Part shown: positions 44,684 to 52,046 of the stretch, piece after piece | Position numbering within the stretch: position 1 is the stretch's first letter | How the letters are laid out: each line of letters begins with the position of its first letter | Source of the DNA: Flavonifractor sp. An10 | Lineage (GTDB): Bacteria; Bacillota; Clostridia; Oscillospirales; Oscillospiraceae | Assembly: GCF_002161215.1 (NCBI RefSeq) | Contig: NZ_NFMB01000010.1 | Coordinates: 1-64,000 of the forward strand | Direction: 5' to 3' | DNA: 64,000 bases | Program-made: the position numbers and the translations under genes | The notes under the pieces: generated by a model | What the model was told of the DNA's origin: nothing | Databases searched by the model: none | What the model saw: the letters and a program-made list of their open reading frames with translations, nothing else

Positions 44684-45721
44684 CTACGGCTGTGCCGTCA
44701 GCACGGCCCAGCTGTCCGCCGCCTCCCCCGCCTGAGCCAGGATGGGGATCACGGAGGGGCCGTCCAGCTGGGGCAGGGTCTCCCCCTCCCCCAGGCTGAC
44801 CAGCACCCGGTCGGCCCGCTCCAGCAGGGCGGCGGTCTGCCCGGTCTCGGGGGCCTCCCCGGCGGCGGCCGCCGAAGTGGTCACCAGGGAGACGCGCACC
44901 TCCGGATAGCCGGCCAGGGCCTCCTCCACCTGATCCAGAAAGCCCTCCAGCACGGCGGTGCGGCCGTCGGCGGCGGGGTAGTTGTCGTCCGCCAGGATGC
45001 CCTCCCCGCCGGCGGGGAAGGCCCAGTTGTCCAGCAGGATCTCGTCAAAGCCCAGTCCGGCCAGCTCCCGGCACACGTCCGCCGCATACTGCCGGGCCTC
45101 GGCGCTGGCGGGGCTGAGCCAGCGGGAGCCGCCGCCGTCCCGCCAGTTGCCCCCGCTGGCGTGGAGGGCCAGGGAGTTCCGGTAGTAGGGCACGGAGTTG
45201 TCCCGGAAGCAGGACACCCGGGCCACAGTGGTGATGTCCCCGTCGTTGAGCAGCTGGATGGCCGCGTTGAGGGCGGGGTCGGCGGCGCTGACCTCCGCCT
45301 GGGCCGCCAGGGCCAGCTCGGAGATATAGCCCAGGGTGCCGTCGTCGGCCTTCATGTCAAAGACCGCCGTGTTGGCCCCGGCTGCCTGGAGCTGCTCCGC
45401 CGCCGTGCCGTCATAGAGGGCGGTGTTGGGCAGCAGCACGGCCCGGAAGTCCGCCTGCTCCTCCGGCGTGGGGGCCGGGGTGGGGAGCACCTCCGGCGTG
45501 GTCACCACCACGGGTGCGCCGCCGGTCTCCTCCGGCTGCTCCCGCCGGAAAAAGGGCAGATTGATGCGGATGCCCCCGGCGGAGTAGCCGAGATAGGGCT
45601 CCAGCCAGATCAGGGCCGCCACCGCCAGCACCAGCACCACCAGCAGCACGCCGATGAGTACCTTCATCACGGTGCGGAAGCGGCTGCGCCCCCGATAGGA
45701 ATCGTATCCGTTGCGCCTCAC
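44684..45721 (-). CDS. DUF4015-type putative glycoside hydrolase
   Basis: Membrane-anchored extracytoplasmic protein of 345 residues: an Arg-rich start, one helix (about 18-41), a Pro/Thr linker (about 70-90), then a TIM-barrel-like domain. AVFDMKADDGTLGYISE resembles the FDVKDxxG motif and LGFDEILLDNWAFPAGG the FDEIQFDYIRFP motif of the COG1306/DUF4015 family, where the Asp pair is thought catalytic. The start is GTG with GGGGGGAGG upstream. It probably acts on a wall or exopolysaccharide; substrate unknown. Confidence 0.75.
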   Translation of the reverse strand: MRRNGYDSYRGRSRFRTVMKVLIGVLLVVLVLAVAALIWLEPYLGYSAGGIRINLPFFRREQPEETGGAPVVVTTPEVLPTPAPTPEEQADFRAVLLPNTALYDGTAAEQLQAAGANTAVFDMKADDGTLGYISELALAAQAEVSAADPALNAAIQLLNDGDITTVARVSCFRDNSVPYYRNSLALHASGGNWRDGGGSRWLSPASAEARQYAADVCRELAGLGFDEILLDNWAFPAGGEGILADDNYPAADGRTAVLEGFLDQVEEALAGYPEVRVSLVTTSAAAAGEAPETGQTAALLERADRVLVSLGEGETLPQLDGPSVIPILAQAGEAADSWAVLTAQP

Positions 45722-45751
45722 CGGCGCCTCCCCCCTCTCTGTGGGCCGGGG

Positions 45752-46183
45752 CTACCGCCCGGACTGCTGCTCCAGGGCCTCGTCCAGCTTGCGGAAGGCC
45801 GTGGCCAGCAGGGTGCGCTCCTCCTCACTCATGCCGCTGAGCAGGGAGGAGAAATAGCCGGTGACGTCGGTGGCCGTCTTGTCCCGCAGGGCGCGGTACT
45901 TGTCGGTGGCGGACACGTAGATCACCCGGCGGTCGGTCTCGCTGCGCTGCCGCTGGGCCAGGCCCAGCTTCTCCAGCCGGTCTACGATGCCGGAGACGGT
46001 GCTGTTGGCGCTGCCGGTGCGCTCGGCCAGGGCGCTGATGGGCACCGGCCCCTCCTCCCCCAGCACGCTGAGCACCAGGGCCTGGGGAAAGGTGAGATCC
46101 ATCCGGCCGAAATGGCTGCGGAACTGCTGGGACATGTGCTGTGTCACCCGCAGGTAGGTCATGAAAATATCGGACTGCTCCAT
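45752..46183 (-). CDS. MarR family transcriptional regulator
   Basis: 143-residue winged-helix regulator. The DNA-binding core spans about 45-105 (ISALAERTGSANSTVSGIVDRL then RSETDRRVIYVS wing with the conserved Asp-Arg-Arg). Helices at both ends would form the dimer interface. It lies 30 bp before the glycoside-hydrolase-like gene on the same strand and 34 bp after an SLH gene, so the three may be one operon. Ligand unknown. Confidence 0.9.
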   Translation of the reverse strand: MEQSDIFMTYLRVTQHMSQQFRSHFGRMDLTFPQALVLSVLGEEGPVPISALAERTGSANSTVSGIVDRLEKLGLAQRQRSETDRRVIYVSATDKYRALRDKTATDVTGYFSSLLSGMSEEERTLLATAFRKLDEALEQQSGR

Positions 46184-46217
46184 CCGTCCGCGCTCCTTTC
46201 TGTCTGCTGCGCCCCGG

Positions 46218-46829
46218 CTATCCCACGGCCTGGGTGGTCAGCCGCTGGAGGATCACCGCCAGCTGGGCCCGGGTGGCCGAGGCGGTGGGGGACAGCTTCC
46301 CCCCGGAGCCCTCCAGCAGGCCCATGCCCACGGCGTGGGCCATGCTCTCCTCGGCCCACGCGCTGATCTCCCCGGCATCGCTGTAGAGGCCCAGGGTGCC
46401 CTCCGCCAGCTCCGACCCGCGGTAGGCGTCATAGCGGGTGAGGAAGGCGGCCAGCTCCTGCCGGGTGACAAACTGCTCCGGCTTGAAGTCCCCCCGGGTG
46501 TCGCCGTTGGCGATGCCGTTCTCCTTGGCCCAGGCCGCCGCCTGCCCGTACCAGGCGGAGGGATTCACGTCGCCGAAGGAGACCGTGGCGGCCGGGAGCG
46601 GGGAGCCCTCCATGCGCCAGAGCACGGTGACCACCGTGGCCCGGGTCACGTAGGCGTCGGGGGCGAACTGGGTGTCGCTGACCCCCTCCATGTAGCCCTG
46701 CTCCGTCACCTGATTGACCGCCGCCTCGTACCAGGAGCCGGGGGCCACGTCGGCGTACGCCGCCCCGGCGGGCAGCGCCAGGGCCGCGCAGACGCCCAGG
46801 GTGCAGGCCAGGGCCATCAGCCGTCTTTT
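46218..46829 (-). CDS. Small SLH-domain surface protein
   Basis: 203-residue exported protein that is little more than a signal peptide (1-27, ending AGAAYA) and three SLH domains (VAPGSWYEAAVNQVTEQGYM; VNPSAWYGQAAAWAKENGIA; a third ending TRAQLAVILQRLTTQ). With no other domain it may act as an S-layer or wall-binding spacer. The start is GTG at 46829 with GGAAGGA about 10 nt upstream; a TTG 36 bases earlier also fits the frame but lacks a site. Confidence 0.85.
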   Translation of the reverse strand, partial: KRRLMALACTLGVCAALALPAGAAYADVAPGSWYEAAVNQVTEQGYMEGVSDTQFAPDAYVTRATVVTVLWRMEGSPLPAATVSFGDVNPSAWYGQAAAWAKENGIANGDTRGDFKPEQFVTRQELAAFLTRYDAYRGSELAEGTLGLYSDAGEISAWAEESMAHAVGMGLLEGSGGKLSPTASATRAQLAVILQRLTTQAVG

Positions 46830-46921
46830 CACTGGAGCCACTTCCTTCCCGTTTGATTGTCCCAATTTTACGATACGGATTTTAAGAAACTATGAACATT
46901 CTATAAAGGAATCTGCACAAA

Positions 46922-46945
46922 GGGGGAGGGCTTCCGCCCTCCCCC
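46922..46945. terminator. GC-rich palindrome, left member of a pair
   Basis: GGGGGAGGGC and GCCCTCCCCC pair around TTCC. The same palindrome recurs at 47162-47184, so the two flank the structured repeat between them. On the minus strand CTTTG follows, a weak terminator in front of the SLH gene's leader. Confidence 0.6.
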
Positions 46946-46950
46946 GAGCG

Positions 46951-47155
46951 TGTCGAAAAAGCGGCAAAGCCGCTTTTTCGAGAAAGATCACATGGCGGAA
47001 GGGGTTCGTTTTCTTGCGAAAAAGTCACCCCTTCCGCCATGAGAAGTGTCATTTCCGAGGCGCATGTCCCCGGAAATGACGGATTTTGATTTTATTCCTG
47101 CGGCTGCGACCGCAGGAACTCTGCGAGGCTTTTCCTCACGGAGGGTTTATCGGCA
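46951..47155 (-). repeat. Structured repeat, family A, copy 5 (full length)
   Basis: 205 bp from TGTCGAAAAA to TTTATCGGCA on the plus strand. Read on the minus strand: CCTCC/GG remnant, AGCCTCGCAGAGTT, stem I TTCCTGCGG/CCGCAGGAA, ATAAAATCAAAATCCG, stem II CATTTCCG/CGGAAATG with inner GG/CC and loop ACATGCG, stem III CATGGCGGAAGGGG/CCCCTTCCGCCATG with tip GCAA, and AAAAAGCGGC/GCCGCTTTTT. Compared with copy 3, one pair in stem III is C-G in place of T-A, and the inner stem II pairs are GG/CC in place of CG/CG. Confidence 0.85.
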
Positions 47156-47161
47156 GCCTGA

Positions 47162-47184
47162 GGGGAGGGCTTCCGCCCTCCCCC
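47162..47184. terminator. GC-rich palindrome, right member of a pair
   Basis: GGGGAGGGC/GCCCTCCCC around TTCC, almost identical to 46922-46945. It lies 27 bp after the bofA stop codon and could end the yaaL-bofA transcript. Confidence 0.55.
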
Positions 47185-47210
47185 GCCGCAGGCCGCTTTT
47201 CCGCCCCGGT

Positions 47211-47477
47211 TCAGGCCAGCGCCCAGTTGAGCATCAGCAGCAGGCCGAAGCCGGGGGCCCCCAGCACGCCCAGCACCAGGGCGTTGACCAGGTTGACCCC
47301 CAGGTGGACACCCACCAGGTGGCCCACGCCGCTGAACAGCCACAGCACCGCCAGGCCCGCCCCCGTCCGGGCCGCCAGGGCGGCCAGCCATTGCAGGGGC
47401 CGCCGCAGGGCCGCCAGCAGCAGGATGAGCATGAGCCCGCCCACAATCCAGGGCAGGGCGTTGAGCAGGGCTTCCAC
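47211..47477 (-). CDS. bofA: BofA family protein
   Basis: 88-residue membrane protein with three hydrophobic stretches. In Bacillus, BofA restrains the SpoIVFB protease that activates pro-sigma-K during sporulation. The C-terminal GVNLVNALVLGVLGAPGFGL is the family signature. GTG at 47477 is preferred because GGGAGG is 8 nt upstream; a GTG 9 bases earlier overlaps that site. It follows yaaL, the same order as the B. subtilis recR-yaaL-bofA locus, but recR is not present. Confidence 0.88.
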   Translation of the reverse strand: MEALLNALPWIVGGLMLILLLAALRRPLQWLAALAARTGAGLAVLWLFSGVGHLVGVHLGVNLVNALVLGVLGAPGFGLLLMLNWALA

Positions 47478-47531
47478 CGCCGCCACCTCCCAGCGCAGAT
47501 TGCCAGTCCCTTGGCGGCGGGCTCCCCCGCG

Positions 47532-47786
47532 TTATCCCAGCCGTGCCTGTGTGTCCGCCTCCAGCTCCTTCACCCGCCGCAGCAGGTAGGAGTACCGGGC
47601 CTGGAGGGCGTTGATCTCAAAGACGTAGGACTCGATCAGATCCGGATCCCCGGCGGCGTTGAAGCCGGCGTAGGCCTGGGCGATCAGCGCCCGGGTCTGC
47701 CCCAGCCCCTCCAGCAGCGCCCGCCGCTCGGGATCCTCCGCCGTCCGCCGCCTGCGAAAGGAAAACACTCTGGCCTCATCCGTCAT
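47532..47786 (-). CDS. yaaL: YaaL family protein (DUF2508)
   Basis: 84-residue soluble protein of unknown function, found beside recR and bofA in Bacilli and Clostridia. The pattern LLEGLGQTRALIAQAYAGFN then DLIESYVFEINALQARYSYLLRRVKE fits the family. The ATG is preceded by GAGGAGGGG; an upstream in-frame codon has no site. Followed by bofA after 54 bp. Confidence 0.85.
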   Translation of the reverse strand: MTDEARVFSFRRRRTAEDPERRALLEGLGQTRALIAQAYAGFNAAGDPDLIESYVFEINALQARYSYLLRRVKELEADTQARLG

Positions 47787-48059
47787 ACCGGCCCCTCCTC
47801 GGTTGGTTTTATTCCACATTCATGGTATGTCCAGTGTGGACAAATATGACGGCGGTTAAACCAAAATTTTCCGCGCATGCCCCCGCAGAAGCTGCACATA
47901 CTAGGGCTGGACAGGAAAAGAGGCCTGTTCCTCCTTGCATCTCCTTTTAAGCCGGTGCCGGGTGAGCTCACCCTCTGGCGAAAGGCGAAAGGAGAAAACG
48001 CAAGCTGTCCAAAGCGGGCCGGATCACCCGCGGCGGAGCGGGAGACACGGCACGCAGAA
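47787..48059 (+). other. Intergenic region with nested pairing, possible RNA
   Basis: No ORF. Between about 47910 and 48013 complementary segments nest: GGACAG/CTGTCC outermost, then CTTGC/GCAAG, CTCCTTT/AAAGGAG, GCC/GGC and a GGGTGA/TCACCC tip. A strong hairpin follows at 48060. This could be a small RNA or a leader, but no known riboswitch consensus (TPP, SAM, c-di-GMP, cobalamin) fits and SRP RNA motifs are absent. Orientation is uncertain. Confidence 0.4.
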
Positions 48060-48093
48060 GGGCCGCCGGGCGACAACGCCCGGCGGCCCTTTG
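48060..48093. terminator. Strong hairpin between yaaL region and SLH gene
   Basis: Arms GGGCCGCCGGGCG/CGCCCGGCGGCCC around ACAA, with TTTGTC after it on the plus strand and TTCTG on the minus strand. It lies 27 bp beyond the stop codon of the SLH gene at 48116 and may serve both strands. Confidence 0.7.
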
Positions 48094-48115
48094 TCTCATA
48101 CGGGGAGCTGAGTGA

Positions 48116-49348
48116 TTAGTCGTTGTAACTGAGGCAGCCGGTCTCAAGCCACCCGGCACGCCACAGGATGGCAGCCAGCTGGCCGCGGGTCAGCGGGTTG
48201 TACGGGCTGAAGGTGCCGGAGGTATCCGTGCCGGTAATCATGCCCAGGTTGTAGGCCCGGCAGATGGCGTCCTCACAGGCCTTGACGATGACATCCTTGC
48301 TCTCCTGAATGAGCAGGACCTTGCCCATCAGCTGCCAGTGCTCCTCAATCCACTGATGGATTGCGGCAGCGTCGGGCAGGTCGTCGACAGACGAGATATA
48401 GGTGCTGGGGTCTTTGCCGCCGTCCAGACTGGCACGCCAATTGTCGTATACGGCCTGCCACATGGAACCGAACCGGCCACTGGAAGAGATGCTGTAGGCA
48501 AGACCGCCTGCGTTTCTCACAAGAGAGGTCTCATATTCGGTCAGAGAGTGGCCACCGCCTTTACGGGTCAGGTTGCCGGCAAGCCACATGGTTGCAAAAG
48601 CACGGTCTGCGGTTGCATTATCCTGATAGGATTTGTAGCCGAGCATATCACCGGAGCCTTCAACTTCGTTGCCAATCAGTCTGGTGTAGATGAATGCCAC
48701 CTGAGCACGGGTCAGGCTGTCATTGGGGCCGAACTTACCGTTGCCGTAGCCGTTCAGAAGGCCGCCTTCGGTGAGGGTCATGATGGCGTCATAGCACCAC
48801 ATGTCCGAGGGTACATCGGTGTAGGAGTTGTCATAAAAGTCAGACTTGACGCCGGAGACGAAGGATTTGTTGACCTCGCCCCAATCCTCGCTGATGGAGC
48901 TGCCGGAGCTGCTGGAACTGCTGGAACTGGAGTTGGAGCTGCCGGAGCCAATGGTCACGGGATTGCCGTCGGTGGTGTCGAAGTGGCCCAGCAGGGTGTA
49001 AACCGGCTCGGTCATGCCCGCGGATTGATAATATTTATAAATATCAACGACCAGACCGGCGGGGATGGTAATCCCTATGCAATTCGGCTCACTTCCGGTT
49101 AAGGTATAAGTGGAACTGGATACTTTCAGCAGTACGGTGCCGCTGGCGGGCCACTCAAATCCATTCACATGGGCATTTTTGACCGTACTGATGAATGTGA
49201 CCGTATCGTACATACTTTCATCAAAATCAGCCCACTTTCCGCTCTCGCCGTTCAGCCCGCCCGTACCGGCCGCAAGAGCCGGGACAGCGCCCACCAGCAG
49301 GATAACGGCCAGCAGGGCGCCCAAAAGACGCTACAGGTTCTTCTTCAT
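48116..49348 (-). pseudogene. SLH surface protein with an in-frame amber codon in the signal peptide
   Basis: From ATG 49346-49348 the frame reads MKKNL, then TAG (49331-49333), then RLLGALLAVILLVGAVPALA, i.e. a normal signal peptide broken at codon 6, where CAG would be natural. The rest is open for about 405 codons: an N-terminal beta-rich domain (about 30-130), a Ser-rich linker, and SLH segments (SLTRAQVAFIYTRLIG; PLTRGQLAAILWRAG) around a helical middle. A TTG three codons after the stop could act as start but has no ribosome site. The coding part looks intact, so the lesion is recent, suppressed, or an error. Confidence 0.75.
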
Positions 49349-49442
49349 GGGTCTCTCTCCTCCTTCTTTATTTATCTCGGCGGCACCATTTTATCCCATC
49401 GCCGGGAAGATTGCAAGGGGACGCGCCGCGCCCCGGCATTTC

Positions 49443-49472
49443 TTGACACTTTGGGCGGGTTTGGGGTAATAT
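49443..49472 (+). promoter_or_regulatory. parE promoter
   Basis: TTGACA and TAATAT are separated by 18 bp, with a second TATAAT at 49475-49480. The distance to the parE ATG is about 45 bp. The area is AT-rich compared with its surroundings. Confidence 0.7.
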
Positions 49473-49517
49473 ACTATAATGTAATATTGTGAGATTGGAA
49501 CGAGTGAGGAGAATTTC

Positions 49518-51509
49518 ATGGCCAAGCGTACCACCAACCAGAGCTACGGCAACGACTCCATCTCCGCCCTGAAGGGGGCCGACCGGGTGCGCAAGCGCCC
49601 GGCGGTGATCTTCGGCTCCGACGGGCTGGAGGGCTGCGAGCACGCCGTATTTGAGATCCTGTCCAACGCCATCGACGAGGCCCGGGAGGGCCACGGCTCC
49701 CTGATCACCGTCACCCGCTACGCCGACCAGTCCATCGAGGTGGAGGACTTTGGCCGGGGCTGCCCGGTGGACTGGAACGAGAAGGAGGGCCGGTACAACT
49801 GGGAGCTGGTGTTCTGCGAGCTCTACGCCGGCGGCAAGTACAACAACAACGACGGGGACAACTACGAGTACTCCTTAGGGTTGAACGGCCTGGGCTCCTG
49901 CGCCACCCAGTACGCCAGCGAGTACTTCGACGCGGTGATCCACCGGGACGGCTTCGAGTACACCCTCCACTTCGAGAAGGGCGAGAACGTGGGCGGCCTG
50001 AAAAAGGAGCCCTACTCCGGCCGCAAGACCGGCTCCAAGTTCCGCTGGAAGCCGGATCTGGACGTGTTCACCGACATCAGCATCCCGGTGGAGTACTACC
50101 TGGACGTGCTCAAGCGGCAGGCGGTGGTCAACGCCGGGGTCACCTTCCGCTTCCGCAACGAGGTGGGGGGAAAGTTCGAGACCACCGACTTCAAATATGA
50201 AAACGGCATCGAGGACTATGTGAAGGAGCTGGCGGGGGAGAACTCCCTGACCCAGCCGGTGTTCTGGCAGACCGAGCGGCGGGGCCGCGATCGGGCGGAC
50301 AAGCCCGAGTACAAGGTGAAGCTGTCCGTGTCCTTCTGCTTCTCCAACACGGTGCAGGTCATCGAGCACTACCACAACTCCTCCTGGCTGGAGCACGGCG
50401 GCTCCCCGGAGAAGGCGGTGAAGTCCGCTTTTGTCAACGGCATCGACGCCTATCTGAAAGCCCAGGGCAAGTACCAGAAGAGCGAGAGCAAGATCACCTG
50501 GGCCGACGTGGAGGACTGCCTGGTGCTGGTGAGCAACAACTTCTCCACCCAGACCTCCTACGAGAACCAGACCAAGAAGGCCATCAACAACAAGTTCGTC
50601 CAGGAGGCTATGACCGAGTTCCTCCGCGCCCAGCTGGAGGTATACTTCATCGAGAACCCCCTGGACGCGGGGAAGATCGCCGAGCAGGTGCTCATCAACA
50701 AGCGCAGCCGGGAGAACGCCGAGCGCACCCGGCTGAATATCAAAAAGAAGCTGTCCGGCAGCGTGGACATCGCCAACCGGGTGCAGAAGTTTGTGGACTG
50801 CCGGACGAAGGACACCACCCGGCGGGAGCTCTACATCGTGGAGGGCGACTCCGCCCTGGGCAGCGTCAAGCTGAGCCGGGACGCGGAGTTCCAGGGCATC
50901 ATGCCCGTCCGGGGCAAAATCCTCAACTGCCTCAAGGCCGACTACGCCAAAATCTTCAAGAGCGAGATCATCACCGACCTGCTCAAGGTGCTGGGCTGCG
51001 GCGTGGAGGTTCACGACAAGCACGCCAAGGACATGGCCGCCTTTGATCTCATGAACCTGCGGTGGAGCAAGATCGTCATCTGCACCGATGCCGACGTGGA
51101 CGGCTTCCAGATCCGCACCCTGATCCTCACCATGCTCTACCGCCTCACCCCCACCCTCATTCAGCGGGGGTACGTATATATCGCCGAGTCCCCCCTGTAT
51201 GAGATCACCTGCAAGGAAAAGACCTGGTTCGCCTACTCCGACGCGGAGAAAAATGAGATCGTCAACGGGGAGCTTGCCGGCAAGAAGTGCACCATCAACC
51301 GCTCCAAGGGCCTGGGTGAGAACGAGCCGGACATGATGTGGCTCACCACCATGAACCCGGAGACCCGCCGCCTCATCAAGGTCATGCCCGAGGACGTGGA
51401 GCGCACCGCCCAGGTGTTCGACCTCCTGCTGGGGGACAACCTCCAGGGCCGGAAGGATCACATCGCCGAGAACGGGTATAAATATCTGGAGCTGGCGGAT
51501 ATCTCGTAA
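49518..51509 (+). CDS. parE: Divergent type IIA topoisomerase subunit B (ParE-like)
   Basis: ATPase subunit of a topoisomerase IV- or gyrase-like enzyme. The 663-residue protein has the GHKL ATPase domain (about 20-230: EILSNAIDEAREG, VEDFGRGCPVDW, GLNGLGSCATQYAS), a transducer, and a TOPRIM domain (EGDSALGSVKLSRDAEFQGI and DADVDGFQIRTLILTMLYR). EGDSALG and DADVDGF differ from the usual EGDSAGG and DADVDGxH, so this is probably a second, clostridial-type paralogue and not the main gyrase. AGGAG lies upstream of the ATG. Its partner parC follows after an inserted cassette. Confidence 0.88.
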   Translation: MAKRTTNQSYGNDSISALKGADRVRKRPAVIFGSDGLEGCEHAVFEILSNAIDEAREGHGSLITVTRYADQSIEVEDFGRGCPVDWNEKEGRYNWELVFCELYAGGKYNNNDGDNYEYSLGLNGLGSCATQYASEYFDAVIHRDGFEYTLHFEKGENVGGLKKEPYSGRKTGSKFRWKPDLDVFTDISIPVEYYLDVLKRQAVVNAGVTFRFRNEVGGKFETTDFKYENGIEDYVKELAGENSLTQPVFWQTERRGRDRADKPEYKVKLSVSFCFSNTVQVIEHYHNSSWLEHGGSPEKAVKSAFVNGIDAYLKAQGKYQKSESKITWADVEDCLVLVSNNFSTQTSYENQTKKAINNKFVQEAMTEFLRAQLEVYFIENPLDAGKIAEQVLINKRSRENAERTRLNIKKKLSGSVDIANRVQKFVDCRTKDTTRRELYIVEGDSALGSVKLSRDAEFQGIMPVRGKILNCLKADYAKIFKSEIITDLLKVLGCGVEVHDKHAKDMAAFDLMNLRWSKIVICTDADVDGFQIRTLILTMLYRLTPTLIQRGYVYIAESPLYEITCKEKTWFAYSDAEKNEIVNGELAGKKCTINRSKGLGENEPDMMWLTTMNPETRRLIKVMPEDVERTAQVFDLLLGDNLQGRKDHIAENGYKYLELADIS

Positions 51510-51511
51510 GA

Positions 51512-52028
51512 AATTGATAATTGACAATGGATAATGGATAATTTTTATCCCGCCAACCTGGGTGGTAAGTGCAGGACAGGGCTGGTAAGCGTAAATTCTA
51601 ATTATCAATTATCCGCTCTGAAAGAGAGGTAGGGCGGTTGCGCGAAAACGTGGTATTGGAAAAGAGCAAGGCGTTTGCCATTCGGATTATCCGGCTGTAT
51701 CAATTTTTAGGGGACAGCAAGCGGGAGTTTGTCCTGTCCAAGCAGCTTCTGCGCTCCGGTACGAGTATTGGGGCCAATATTCGAGAAGCTGTCCAGGGGT
51801 TCAGCCGAAATGATTTCCTCTATAAAATGAATCTCGCCATCAAAGAATGCAGCGAAACCTGTTATTGGCTGGAACTGCTCTATGAAACCGACTATCTCTC
51901 AGCCGCACAGTACGAGAGCATCTACGCAGACGCACAGGAACTGTTAAAACTCCTGACCGCGATCATCAAAACCACCAAGTCTCCTTCCACGCCTTAATTA
52001 TCAATTCTCAATTATCCATTATCAATTC
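51512..52028. repeat. AT-rich cassette with inverted flanking repeats
   Basis: Just after the parE stop lies ATTGATAATTGACAATGG plus further GATAATGG units; AATTATCAATTATCC occurs before the internal gene; and AATTATCAATTCTCAATT with TATCCATTATCAATT follows it. The left and right blocks are inverted relative to each other. The whole 517-bp block is much richer in A and T than parE and parC, indicating later insertion. Confidence 0.8.
51638..51997 (+). CDS. Four-helix-bundle protein (S23/Avd-like)
   Basis: 119-residue helical protein of the family first found in intervening sequences of 23S rRNA genes and related to the Avd accessory protein of diversity-generating retroelements. Motifs: KSKAFAIRIIRLYQFL, LSKQLLRSGTSIGANIREAV and MNLAIKECSETCYWLELLYE. 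Function is unknown; such genes often occur as solitary mobile cassettes with AATTATC-type repeats, as here. The start is TTG with GAGAGGTAGGG upstream. Base composition is unlike its neighbours. No reverse transcriptase or rRNA is nearby. Confidence 0.85.
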   Translation: MRENVVLEKSKAFAIRIIRLYQFLGDSKREFVLSKQLLRSGTSIGANIREAVQGFSRNDFLYKMNLAIKECSETCYWLELLYETDYLSAAQYESIYADAQELLKLLTAIIKTTKSPSTP

Positions 52029-52046
52029 CTCAAAGGACTGATACCA

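Noticed and set aside
47870-48093. c-di-GMP, SAM, TPP or cobalamin riboswitch, or SRP RNA
   Set aside because: Conserved core sequences of those classes are absent; only generic nested stems are seen, so it is listed as an unassigned structure.
51512-52028. Diversity-generating retroelement
   Set aside because: The four-helix-bundle protein is Avd-like, but there is no reverse transcriptase, template repeat or variable repeat nearby.
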